Source: Archilochus colubris
Taxonomy: Eukaryota; Chordata; Aves; Apodiformes; Trochilidae
NCBI GenBank assembly: GCA_023079485.1
Contig: CM041115.1
Span: forward strand, 24,172,863-24,236,862
DNA: 64,000 bases
Reading direction: 5' to 3'
Translations under genes and position numbers: made by a program
Shown here: piece by piece, positions 1-11,945 of the stretch
Layout: each line of letters opens with the position of its first letter
Position numbering within the stretch: the stretch's first letter is position 1
The notes under the pieces: generated by a model
What the model saw: only the letters and a program-made list of their open reading frames with translations
The model's database searches: none
What the model was told of the DNA's origin: nothing

Positions 1-2440
1 CTACAGAAGTGCGAGAGTATGGAACGTAGAATATCTTTGCCAGGTGATATCAGTGATAACAGTGTTACCATCCAGGCCTCCAACACTGGCCAGCTACCTA
101 TGGTTTATGCAAGCCTCATGAACCCAAACCTATGACTGTCAATTTTTATCTCTTATTGGTACCAGCAAATGTAGATTTCTGCCACCCTTGGTACAGCTAT
201 GTATGCTCCACCTGACTACAGTGCAGGCATACTGTATACACGTGAACTCCATCTGCAGCTTTCCATCAACTTGTTATATCTTCCTTCTGACAGCAAACAA
301 ATCCTTCCACTGTGGTGGAAAAGTGTGATCTATTGTAAGCAATGAGAAAAACAGCTACAGGAAATATTGCAAGGATGACACTATTTAAAAGTAGGATTTA
401 ATTTGGCTGTTAAAGAAGAATAATTCTGGAGGTAAAGAATATATTAGAAGTGCCTTTGTCTCTAAACTTCCATGAAGATCTTCCCATCAAGAGTGAAACT
501 TACATGGCAACTAATGATTAACACACTTAATTGTTTTTTTCAATGCAGTAAAGTGTTTTATGGTGTTTGGCTTTGGTTTGGATGTGTTTTTTTCAGGGGA
601 GTAATAATACATTTTTGGGATTTGCAAGTCTTTCTTGAAGCACTTACGGGAAGCCAGGCAAATTCAGAGATCTTTAGTAGCAGCTACACAACTCACTGTG
701 CAAAGTTGATGCCTCTATATGTTCTAGTCAAACTACTCTACAATGAAATCTAAACAAAGTCTCATTTGCATTCCCCTAAATATGAGGATGGGAATGAAAC
801 AAGAGGCTGGTAAAAAGGGAACCATATTTGAGGTGTTTGAAAGAGGTGAAAATAGTATCCTGATATGAGAATAGGAAGACCCACACACAAAAACACACAG
901 ACCCCTTACCAAACTTCTGCAAAATACCAAAACTCTATATTCTTCTCCAAAAACCAAAAAACCCACAACAAGAAAAAAACAACACACTAGAATTTTATGA
1001 CTTCTTCTTCTATTGCCAGTCAAAAGACCAATCTTCAATGATGGTTTGAGAAATGATGATGTGGTATTTCCACTTAAGCCAGTTTTGCAAACAGTATATA
1101 AATGGACTCAGATGATCAACAGTCAAAACAGAAGAGATGAGAAACCTACCCAATGAGTGTTAATGCATTTTAAACCCATTAGGCAGCATCAGGTTTAACT
1201 AAGTGCTTTCTAAATCTATAGTGAGGGCCTTTTCATGTTTGGGGAGTACAATCTGCAAAATTGCAAATTCTTAGAAGAAGAGCTAGGGAGAAACATTATG
1301 TACAGAGCAATTTAACTACTGCTGTTCATCAGTTTCACAACAAAATGGAAAAATGAAAACATCTCAAAGCGACTTAAACACAGATAGATGCAAGGTAGAA
1401 ACAAAAGTGTAAACATCCTAATGGCCCTTGCTACATTTCTGGGAAACCAGATTACATAAAAGATTTCCCAGTCTTAGTATGTAAAACAAATGAAAAATGG
1501 CTAGGCAAGTAAATTGCTTATTATCTGAAAAAGACAGCGGACAAAAGAAAATAAATGAAGTGGGGACAAGGAAGGACAGGAGGAAGAGAACTGCTTGAAA
1601 AGCAAGTGTTTACCATCCCTGAATTTATCAGAATATGCATTTCCCTTGCCAGCTGTTTATTTCTGATCCAGCCTATTAAGGCTATTGCAGTAAATTAAAC
1701 TCTGAAGAACTGAACAGAATTTCTGTAGCCTTAGTGCTCAGGTGCTAGATGATTACAAACCTGTATGCTTATACCGACAGAATGTATGCTTCAAGAAGTG
1801 ACAAATTAGAGATTGATGAACATGAATTTAAGACTTCTGATGTCTTAAAATTTAACATGGACATGAACATAAACTAAGTCTTCTGATGTCTTACAAAGTC
1901 TTCTTAGTTTTTCACAGTACCTCCTATAAGAGGGAATTTCTGAAAATGTATGTGACCTAAAATATTTCTAGAGAAAGCAAAACAGCTATAGAGTGAGGGG
2001 AAGTTCAGCACTGAACTGCTGACCTCTTTATGAAGGGCGATGAGTTGGACTGAATATGCATTGTAATAATATTACTTCTTCATGAAACAGAAGGAGATTA
2101 CTTAGTTTATCTCTAATTTCTACTGTCCTGCATACTGCAACTCATTTCTTGAAACACTAGAAATTTATGTTTGACATTAATCTTTGATACCATAAACTCT
2201 CATTTGTAGTTCTTAGAAGGCTACTTTGTGGAATTAATTGGCTAATGTTGGAAGAAACTGAGGAAAACATGAACTCAGTAGTTCTCAACCACTGTGAGGC
2301 AGTGGCCCCTTCATCACATTCGGTCTAAAGTAAGAACAGAGTATGCTAACTCCATATGCATTTGACTGTAGGACTGACACAATAGCTCTTACAACTTACA
2401 ATCTTACAACAAAGATGCTCTTACAACACCTTTTCATTAA
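1..2440. other. Intergenic, no gene seen
   Basis: AT-rich sequence with only short open frames that show no domain, splice structure or composition typical of coding DNA. One small irregularity is an imperfect tandem duplication at about 1818-1905, in which the string TCTTCTGATGTCTTA or a close variant appears twice about 46 bases apart. Confidence 0.6.
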
Positions 2441-2860
2441 TCATAGAACAGCCCAGGTTGGAAGGGACCTTGAAAGATGATCTGCTCCACACTTTCTTGG
2501 TCAAGGGAGCCTCCATGAGTTTGTCTACCACCCTGTCCAGTTGATTCAGTTGCTCCAATGAAAAATTGTTCTCACCATGAAAAATTTATTTCTTTTATCA
2601 AGATGAAACCTCTTCTGGTGCAACTTGTGCCTGCTGCCCCTTGTCATCTCCATGTGGGTTGTTGTGAAGAGAGACGGTCTGCAGTGTTTGTAGTCACCCT
2701 AGAATACTGGAATAACATGGTAAGATCCCTCCTAAGATTTGTCTTCTCCAGGTCACAGAGACTAATCTCTGGTCCTTCCTCATAGGACTGGCTTCTCATA
2801 GAGCAGGTTCTCCAGTTGTATGATCATCTGAGAGATTTCTGTTGTCATTTACAGACTGTT
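2441..2860 (-). mobile_element. Old CR1 LINE 3' fragment
   Basis: The plus strand begins TCATAGAACAGCCCAGGTTG followed by GAAGGGACCTTGAAAGATGATC. This is the reverse complement of a CR1 3' end, so the element lies on the minus strand. Weaker CR1-like stretches continue to about 2860, including the segment that reads CTTCTCCAGGTCACAGAGAC. The copy is diverged and has no intact reading frame. The right boundary is approximate. Confidence 0.7.
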
Positions 2861-3405
2861 GTTACAGCAGAGTGATTGTCTCAAGACATGAACATCTTGT
2901 GTAAATTCTTTGCGAACACTGTGCATTTGCATTCATGGAAATAACAAGAAATTCTTTATAATTGTTAAAATGTAGCCGTGGATATTCTGGGTACAAAGAT
3001 ACTGTAACTTGTGGAAGGGCAACAACCATTTTTTTTGGTAAACCACAGTGCTGACAAGGGGATAACTTGTTTATCACCCTACTCTCCACTTGAGATGAAG
3101 TGTGGCATGTTAGGGCATGTGCAGGCATGACAAAATGTAATTCCTTGGTAAAAACTGGGAAGGCTTCTTGCATTAAGTTGGAGGACCTAAACAACACCAA
3201 CAGCCTTAAACAGCACTGATGAATTACACAGAAATTGTGCATGAATGTTCAGAAATGTTCAGCTGTTACTGAAGTGACTGATAAGTAAAAATTTTAAGGT
3301 AAATACTACAGTGATGGTGCTAAAATGGAAATAACTTGTAGGAATATATTATTGTATTGTTGAGCTTAAGAATGAAAATCCGTACTCTGCATTAACTCTG
3401 GTGAA
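2861..3405. other. Intergenic, no gene seen
   Basis: A minus-strand frame of 126 codons (2862-3242) lies here. It has no recognisable domain and no flanking splice signals that would make it convincing. I see nothing else supportable. Confidence 0.5.
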
Positions 3406-3721
3406 TGAAAATGTAGCGGGAGGAGCCCTTCTTGCTCCTAGGGCTGATCCTGAGGCCTCGGGGTTTAGCCCATTCCTGGACGATGTCCTAGGGCTGTTCC
3501 TGGGGCTCCGGGATCTACCCCTTCTTGCCTGCTCCTGGGACTCCTCGAGCTGTGAGCTTCTCCATCCTCACTGAAGAGTGAGAGCTCTCTCCATGGGTGT
3601 CAGCTGCTCTCTTATTGGCCCCCTGCTCCTGCACATGCTCAGGAGGGAGGCCAGACACAGGTGAACCCACACCCACTCATCAATAACTCAGGGCACCTGG
3701 TCCTGTCTCACTACATGAAAA
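3406..3721. mobile_element. Solo LTR with 6-bp target duplication
   Basis: The block 3412-3715 (304 bp) starts TGTAGCGGGAGG and ends CTCACTACA, so its termini are the perfect inverted repeat TGTAG/CTACA with the TG...CA ends of retroviral LTRs. It is flanked on both sides by the direct repeat TGAAAA (3406-3411 and 3716-3721), a 6-bp target-site duplication. No internal retroviral sequence is present, so this is a solo LTR left by LTR-LTR recombination. It is more GC-rich than its surroundings. Read on the minus strand it contains GGCCAATAAGAG, a possible CCAAT/poly(A)-type element, which weakly favours minus orientation. A 6-bp duplication is typical of alpha- and betaretrovirus-like integrases. 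The family is not identified. Confidence 0.8.
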
Positions 3722-6700
3722 TACACTGGAAGACATATCAGTTCTGAATTAAGTATTGTTTTCTTGAAGATCTCATACTGTCTTATCTCTCTAGCTTTCA
3801 GCCTTCCACAAGTTTTCCATTGCCTTTTATTGTAATTCCTAAGTACAGAATCCCCACGGCAAGTCAATTCATCCTCATCTTCCTCTTCAAAGGACTCTTG
3901 GCAGGCTTTCACCAGTGGTGGTGCTACTGCCTCCTGCACTGAGGCACTGCAGGGTACAGTTCTGTGAATCATCCAGATACCCACGGGATATGGTGTTAAT
4001 GGCTGCAATTCCATCATCTCTAAATGAGGGCTGACAAAATGAAAGAATTGAAGAAATGTCATGAAAAGTCTGCCTTTCAACCTTTGTGCTCTCAGGAGTA
4101 AAAGCTCCAAGCTTTATTTGCGCCAGAAACCCTTGGAACAGACAAGGTGTCATGCTATAAAGAAAAGCTGAGAGAATTATTAGCATCTTCAGTGAAGAAG
4201 ACATAGTCTGCCTTAAGTTTTATTAAAGATGCACTAGTTTAGTGTTACTCAGACTTGTGTCAGTATTGTGCAAGATAATGCATTAGGCAGCTCTCAGTGA
4301 CCACAGCAAGAGCTCCTGACAGGACATAATTATTTCATCTTCAGAGTAAAATCTACATGAATAGTCAGGGTTAAGCCAGGTCCTCTTCTTTGCCACCAAA
4401 CATGCTATTACTGTGTATCCCATTTCCATTGTTTTGAGAAGGGAAAAAAAGTTATATCAAAAATTCCCCAAGGATTTACTAAAATGGCTGCAGTATCAAT
4501 GAGGAAGATGTTAATGGAGCAGTGAAACTCACCAAGGTTCTTTTTCTTTATGTTCTTTTTGAAAACCACACAAAATCATTGAGAAGTGATGAAATACCAT
4601 TTACTCTATGCCAGCACAAACAGCTCCTCCATGTTAGGCAAAGAAAACACAATCTGTCATCTTTTTTTTTTTTCCAAGTTATAGAATAAAGAACTGACTA
4701 AAAAAAATTGGGACATAATTTCCAGGGGAATTTTACTGGAGTAACCAATGCCACAGAACAAACATATTTTTTCCCTGCAGAGGGTCTCTGAGCAGATTCT
4801 GGCTGAATAGAATTGGCCAACAAGCAATCCTACTGTCTCTAAATCAGCAGTCAAAGGTGTATCAAGATTGGTGTTCATGTTGGCAGGGTTTCACCACAGG
4901 TACAAATGTTAAGACACTTAGAAAGAGTGGCAAGATATGTGTTGTATTTGTCTAGTAGACACAATTTTTAAATAAACTCTAGGTATGTTTTTCAGAAGAC
5001 AGAAGACAGAAGTCCATGCAGAAGTACTGTCATATTTTATGTAGGTCAGACTGAGAGATATGGAAGAACCACAAAATGCTAAGAGAAAGGTAAAAAAACG
5101 TGGCCAAAAGAGTAGCATTACGTCTGCTTAAGTAAGAATTACTTGAAGACTTTCCAGTGAAGATTCCTAAGGACTCTAGTCTGGAAAAAAGAGACAACTG
5201 AATGAGGTTCAACGGAAGTCAATAAAATATGAGTGGATGGAGACAGTGAATGGGGATTGACTGTTCCTCATGAGTTCCAGTGCAAGAGTTAAGGATGGCA
5301 CCAAAGAGACCAAACAGAAGGGAGATTTGACACAAAAGGAATTTGGTTTTCCCCACAGCAGATGGCCAACTATTATGGATAGTAATATTTCACATGGGTC
5401 TGAAAAGTGAGTAGGCAAATTCATAGAAGAAAATTCCATAACCAGTCATTAATTAAATCAAAACCATACTTATCTTCACATAATCAAAGAGTGAGACTGT
5501 GTGTGAGAAAATTCATATATTACTGGTTTATTATACACTTCAATAGGCAGCTGCCCCTGGCCACTGCAAGAGATCTTATATTATTTACCGTGTAGTAATA
5601 AATTCTGAAAATCATTAAGTATGCTTTAAATATTATTATAAGAGTTTTATAGGAGGAAAGCACACTGCTTCAGCAATTTAAGGTAAATTATGTCAAAAAT
5701 GGTATGTTTTCTTTAAGGTATGTATTACTTATTTCTCTTTTATCTTTCCTAAAGATAATAGGAATTTGAGCAGAAGGTGGAATAATATTCTACATTTTCT
5801 GTCTCTTGTTCTGATGTCTTAGACCATCTCGTGAAAGGTGCAAATATTGTTCATAAATTTATGTTCCTATGCTTGTGACCAGATCCAAGCAAAAGATCTG
5901 TACAGATACTGAATTATTTTTTATGACTTCCAGTCTTGAGATGAAATTGGTTCCTCCAATATTCTGGATCTTATCCCTCACTAACTCCTGTCTCCTGCTT
6001 TCTGAAAAACAAAACGAACACCAAAACCCAGAAATCTGGACGTGTTGTAGGAGATCAGTCACTTCGTAATGCAATTTCTTTAACATTAAGCAGCAGGAAA
6101 AAAACAAACCACCAAACACAGCCACAACCAAGGCAAAAACAAAGGGGCAAAACCAGCACAAAGAACAGAAACAAAAGAGGGATAAAGTAATTCAAGAAAT
6201 GGGTAAGAGCGGTACAGAACTATGGAAAATCCACTTATCTTAAATCCCTATATTTCCTGTTAATATGAAGGAATAAAAATTGATCACACACTGGTCTGTG
6301 TGAAGCGTGGCTTTCAGCATTAACTGCTATAAATGTGGGATAGTGAAATCAGTTAGTTGAGTGCCTTTTAATTGTAAGTCCCTTTCCCTTACCCTAGAAG
6401 TAACTTAAACTGCCATCTGTCAAGTTGCCAAAAACTTTATGTGGGAATCAAGTGTTCTGAAATTTCTCAGCCCTTGGAGATGACTTGAGTTATGTTTAAA
6501 TGACACAAAAATCCAGGCCTGATTAAGAACTCAACTGCTGAAACTCAAACAAAAATACCACGTGTGATAGGACTTGCCAGGAAAGCAGGAATTATAAGTC
6601 CAAGGGCTTCAATTCCATACCTTAGAAAATCATTTAAGAGCTGTGGCAAGCTTGATATGTGTCTGCAATTTACAATACAGCAGAATTAAACATAGTTATG

Positions 6701-7477
6701 GAGGAGAGTTTCTAGTACAGAGATTACTACAGTGGCAGTATTTATGATTTCACTTCACTTCTGTATCCTGCACAGAAGCTAGCTGTGTATAATGATGTTA
6801 AGCAGTCCATTGTCTGAACATGAGGGCTGTCTCCAGGTATGAAGGTGTCAATTACACAATTTGAACAGTTGTTTTTCATCAAAATAACATACAGATTGGT
6901 ATGGCTGTAATAAATTATACTAGTATACTTACTTTAGTACGTTATTTTTGAGCAATATATGTGGCCACATCAATGAACACACTTTCAGGTAAAGTCAGTA
7001 CTACAAATATATTTAATCAATCAGCTACTTTTGCTGTTTGCAACTGTTACAATCTACTTTTCTATGTAAAGCTGTAAAATCCCAAGGAAAGATTCAGCTG
7101 TAGTCAAAGACACTGAAAGAGATGAAAGATGTAAGGACTCCCTACTGTTGAGAAAAGCACATTTGTAGAAATGAGTGGTACAGCTTGAGAAAATGGACAA
7201 GAAAATTCTTTGAGAATATACTTTTATTTCAGAGAGTAATTGAAATGTCATAATGCTTCTAGGCTTTTTCCATACAGTGGAGAAAAATTGCTTATAAAAG
7301 TAGTGTGCCATGTAGTTACTTCTGTTCAAGTCCAAATAGCTTAATGGCTACATGTCATACAGCTTGCTCCATACACCTCCATCTCTCATAAGATTAGTGG
7401 AGATAGTTTCTTTCAGGGAAACACCTTTAATATTATTTGACTGCTGCCTTTGGCTGTGTTAAGTATTCCAGCCCCAC
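3722..7477. other. Intergenic, no gene seen
   Basis: AT-rich DNA. Minus-strand frames of 140 and 105 codons at 3688-4204 overlap each other in different frames, and the longer one enters the LTR. Neither has a recognisable domain. Homopolymer runs such as the T-run at 4663-4674 may be decayed poly(A) tails but are not attached to a recognisable element. Confidence 0.5.
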
Positions 7478-7612
7478 TAAAAAGAAAACTAAAAACAAAC
7501 AAAGAAGAAACCCAACCAACCAACAATAAAAAACCCACAAAAACAAAAAAGAAACAAACAAACAAAAAAACCCCAATCAAACAAAAAAACCCTCAAAACA
7601 AAAATCAAAATA
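7478..7612 (+). repeat. A/C-rich low-complexity tract
   Basis: About 135 bases made almost only of A and C on the plus strand, with AAAC, CAAA and CCAA words, very few G and few T. The 80-codon open frame through it is Lys/Asn/Pro/Thr-rich because of the composition, and it is not a gene. Confidence 0.75.
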
Positions 7613-8427
7613 CACTGTGCCCTCTTAACCTTTCAACCTCCAACCCTAAAATCAGTCCTGTACGGTTTATTTTCACTTTTCTCTACTCATAATATCTAAT
7701 CATTAATATAAATTACTACCAGCTAGCAACCTAATAAAAACATCACAGAAGTGAAAGAAACAAATACTAACAAGGTAAACCTACAAAACACCTAAAAAAT
7801 GCAGCTTTGGTCGGAATGGCATTCTAGTGATACTTTTAAGATTAGTCTCTGGTCTTGCCCTTTGCAACTGAGTTCTTCCTTCCAGCATTCAATTACTTGA
7901 TACTAGCAGTGACCATCCCACTTCCAGCCTACCTGATATATCTGTGAGCGTAATCTATAGTCTTTCTTCATAAGCAAATCTTTTAATTAAATATGATTTG
8001 AAGTTTGTTCAGTTTTAGAGGGAGGCAAAAACAGGAAAATAGCGTTAAATGGCATTTCTGTCTCTTCCTGTGAAGTTGAATTCATTGATCACTGACAATG
8101 TCCAGCTGGGCCACAATGGGAGAGAATCATTGGGTTGCTTAGAGACTATCTCAGTGTTTCTTGGCAATGTATTTCCAGGGTTGCTACAGGGTGAAGTGTA
8201 CCTGTGTATTAACAAATCCTAAATCTCCATTTCATAGTACGTTTGCAGGCATTTTTCTCCTCTCTGAGACAGCAGAGTGTAGTTTTGTCCAATGCATAGA
8301 AGCCTCATATGTGTTAATCACAGTAACTAATAAAGGGTGGCAGGTTTTGGCAGGGAAAAAACATGCCAGATTTGAAAACCCAAGACTTTCGAGGCTGTTA
8401 CAGCTTCATGGCCCACAGGTCCAGCCT
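7613..8427. other. Intergenic, no gene seen
   Basis: Ordinary AT-rich sequence with only short open frames. No repeat family or exon is recognised. Confidence 0.5.
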
Positions 8428-8450
8428 GCTTATCCACAGTGTGGATAAGC
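8428..8450. repeat. Perfect 11-bp inverted repeat
   Basis: The arms GCTTATCCACA (8428-8438) and TGTGGATAAGC (8440-8450) are exact reverse complements separated by one base. The site could extrude as a short hairpin. No function is implied by its context. Confidence 0.9.
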
Positions 8451-9800
8451 AAATATTCCCATCAGGCACTTGCTCGTGGAACACACAAATGCGTCAAATA
8501 CACACCTGTATACACAGCCAGACAAACAGGTAGGCACAGATGTATAGAGCACTCATATAAACTCAGCACAAATGGCCTCTTTCTGCCCCTCTCTCTGGCT
8601 GTGCAGGACAGATGTCCATCAGGAGAATGTGAACCCCTCCAGCAGCTGGGCTCTGTGTCGCAGTGAGAGTTCACTCTGCACATCAGCTGCCCCTGGATCC
8701 CAGTCTCCTCGGCTGCTGGTCACATCCCTACTCCAGCTGCTGGTACAGACCATCTCAGACACACACACAGACATACACACACACACCTGCACTGACCTAT
8801 CTGGGAGTCCCCTAGACCCTGAGTAGCCAAACCGTGCCTCTGCCCTGTGGTCTCACTTTTGCAGAGACAGACCACCCTTTAGGGACCCTCAGACCCTACA
8901 GTCTCTCCAGCAGCTGGCTGGGATTCCCCTCGTCTTCCCAACAGACATCTCCTCCAGTGACCTCATCCTTACAGACATGAACACATATTTGGCTTCTGCC
9001 CCACTTCACCCCCTTGCCAGCAGACCTGGCCAGATGTTCACTAGTGACTGCACTCCTGCACTCACTACAGGTGCTGGGACCATGGACCTACAGGCACTCC
9101 TGCCCGTAGTCTGACTCCAGGTGCTGGTACTGAGACCCCTGTATGCACACACTCAGACAGAACAAAGCCCTGCACCTAAGGATGGGTTAGAAATCAATGC
9201 AATAAGAAGACAGGACAGACTGTGCTAATTGGGCACAAGGCATGGGCAGACAAACATATTTACAAGAAAGCTGTTTTCCAACAGCCAGCTCTTTCTGTCA
9301 CCTTATACTTCTACTTTTGTTCCTCTTCCTCTGCAAATCATCCAAATCTCTCCCTTCCCCACCTTTGGTTTCTTCCCTAAACAGGCCATAATAAATCCCC
9401 TGTGATTCTAGATCCCTAACACATCCTATGCCTCTGGCCAGAGCCTCCTTTAATTCAAAAGCTGCCCTAGCCTTGACTTTTCATGATGGTGTAATACCTG
9501 GGCCACAGGGCTGTGGGTGTCCTGGTAGAGCCCTGGAAAGGGCCTGGTCAGGGTTTGCCCCCCTCCTTATAGCACTTTGTTTGGATTTCCACCTGCCTTC
9601 TATCTTCCCTGGGCATGTTGGAACAGGTCTCTGAGGGAGCTGATGGCTCCTGGGTGGGTCTGGGGGCAGGCAGGGCAGGGTATTGCCCGGTTCTTCCACC
9701 CAACACTGCCTCTCTGTGCTCACCTCTGGGTGTGAGCAAAAGAGCATTTAGCCTCACGGCATGACCTGTGGGCCCCTGGAAATCTCAGTTACCTGGCTTT
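8451..9800. repeat. GC-richer block, possible decayed repeat
   Basis: This stretch is visibly richer in G and C than its flanks. It reuses variants of the words CCAGCAGCTGG, CCAGCTGCTGGTACAGACC, CAGGTGCTGGTACTGAGACC and CACTCCTGCAC or CACTCCTGCCC. A short CA-rich microsatellite lies at 8757-8792. The reused wording is reminiscent of long avian endogenous-retrovirus LTRs, but I found no terminal repeats or target duplication. The open frames here (about 60-90 codons on both strands) look like products of the GC content. Confidence 0.3.
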
Positions 9801-11694
9801 GAAAATACAAACGGGGGTCTTGTAAACAAAACTGTCCTGTATTTTCTGGAGGAGTTAGCAATATGAAGCTGTCTCAGAGGCACCATGAGATCTACTGGCC
9901 TTATTCCACTCCCTAACATATCAGTTTTATTCAGCTGCTAATCAATGTAGTAAAAACAGCAACAAAAAAAGAGATTTTTCATGCAGCCAAACTATGGGAG
10001 AAGGTAAGAAAGAAGGAACCAGAACCTGTCCCAGAATAGGAGATGCAGAGCAAAGATGTGTGCGAGTCAAAAACAAACAAACAAAAAAGAAGTTAGTACA
10101 AATTTATTAATACTGCACTTTGATAAAAATAAAATAAAAGAAAATGATGTAAAATCTGTGTTCATTAGTAAGAGTTTCCACAACTAAGACCTGTACCTCT
10201 AGAAAACATAACATGCTTCAGCACAGGTTTTTAGCACAGTTTTGATTGATTTTAATTTAAATGTTTACAGAAGTTATTCCCAGGTACAGATAATATGTAT
10301 TACATATGTAATATGTATATATCATAAAGGTTTCCTAAGACTCAGAACTGAGTTACAGATTTTAACAAGAACTATTTTTGGTGTTGATAGCTAGGAAAGG
10401 TGTTTTGTTTGATTGTTTTAGATCACTGACTTTTCTGCAGTTCACATGAACTGGAAATATAAGAATTATGACTGTCCTATCTACTTAGCAATCACTTCGC
10501 AGCCATAACCACAGACAATATTATACACAGTTATTACTTTTAACTATCCATCAAAAATATCCAAAACTCTAAACACCATCCAAAAGCTTTGCAAGGCACT
10601 ACTGAGCACATTAAAAGCCCAGTATTATGCCAAATAAAAAGGCAATATCCAGGAAAACAAAACACACATTAGTATGGAGCACATCAACAGTCCCAAGATG
10701 TATGTATGGAAAAATGTGTAGACAAGTTTTAAAATTCTCCACTAATGTAAAGGTGAAGTTACTAAGGTACATGATATAGGGCCACTGGGCCAAAGGTAAG
10801 ATTTACTGTTAAAATAGAATATAAGTATTGACTCACCACATTTATAGTATATTCAGAGTAGATATATCCACCTACTTCTTCCTGCTCTCAGTAGAATTAA
10901 TTGAGAAGCAAACTTAAGCAAACCACTTCCCCCTAAGCTATCTAGCCAGTATTCTTCTGCCACAGAAATTTAACAGAGGAATTACTTATGAAAAGCTTGC
11001 AATGACACCTAGTTAGTTTTCCTTGACCTGTCAGGAAAAGAAGAGAATACTCTGGCCTTTTAATTCATCTTGCATTTAAAACGTGCTGTGAAAAATATTT
11101 CCCTCTTGTTACAGTTTCAGTCTCCAGAATGCTGCATAAAAGCATGTATCACAACATCCTTCAAACATAATTAAAACACCTTGAACACTGAGTAGAGCTT
11201 TATTCAAGTTCTTCCTTGCTGTACAAACAGGAAGTTGATGTGACTGGAGCCACTTAAGATTTTGTCACTTTCGTACATTACACAGACCCTCTCTAATCAC
11301 TATCATGCAGCCTTTGTTACTGCCTGACAGAATTACATCCCCCAATCAGACGAACCACATTTCCCAAATTATTGTAAAATCTCCTTGCCTATAGAGTTGG
11401 CTTCCTTGAACTCTAAGCTTGTTTTGGATCTATAGGAATATAGTAATTTGCACAAACTTTCCTCATAATTTGTCTATTGCATCTTAGCCAAGTGCCCCAC
11501 CAGTGGATGAGGTTTCAGGCTTTTTTTCCTTCCTCCTTCAAGAGATCTTTCAGGATCTCACCACAGGACAAAGGTGCTCTTCCTCCTGGAAATTAATTCT
11601 CTCCTAAAAGTGTTTTAGTCATAATCTTTGTCTTATTTGACATTGCCCCACGTTTTAAAAAGAAATTGTCTGCAAGAAATTTCAGTCTATGTTT
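9801..11694. other. Intergenic, no gene seen
   Basis: AT-rich DNA with A-rich stretches such as the AAACAAACAAACAAAAAAG run near 10071-10090. No gene, RNA or classifiable repeat is recognised. Confidence 0.5.
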
Positions 11695-11945
11695 TCATAG
11701 AATCACAGTTGGAAAGGATCTTAAAGATCAATGAGTCCAACTGTCCTACACCACCTTAACCACTAAATAATCTCCTGAAGCATCACATCCATCTGCTTTT
11801 TTAATACCTCCAGGATGGCAACTCCACCACGTCCCTGGGCAACCTGTTCCAATGCTTTGCACTTTTTCAATGATTAATTTTTTCCTAATATCTACTCTGA
11901 TTTTGATTTTCCTTGCCCCTGCTGCTATTATCCTCACATATCAAA
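11695..11945 (-). mobile_element. Old CR1 LINE 3' fragment
   Basis: The plus strand reads TCATAGAATCACAGTTGGAA, then AAGATCAATGAGTCCAACTG, AATACCTCCAGGATGGCAAC, CCCTGGGCAACCTGTTCCAA and TTTTTCCTAATATCTACTCTG in order. This matches the reverse complement of the CR1 C-terminal coding end and 3' end. The copy is about 250 bp, 5'-truncated, diverged and non-coding. Confidence 0.85.

Noticed and set aside
3688..4204. Minus-strand frames of 140 and 105 codons.
   Set aside because: They overlap in different frames, the first runs into the solo LTR, and neither shows a recognisable motif or exon boundary.
7450..7692. 80-codon Lys/Asn/Pro-rich open frame.
   Set aside because: It is produced by the A/C low-complexity tract and has no domain or splice context.
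8429..8438. TTATCCACA, identical to a bacterial DnaA box, present on both arms of the palindrome.
   Set aside because: The surrounding DNA is avian nuclear sequence, so two 9-mers arising from one palindrome have no origin meaning here.
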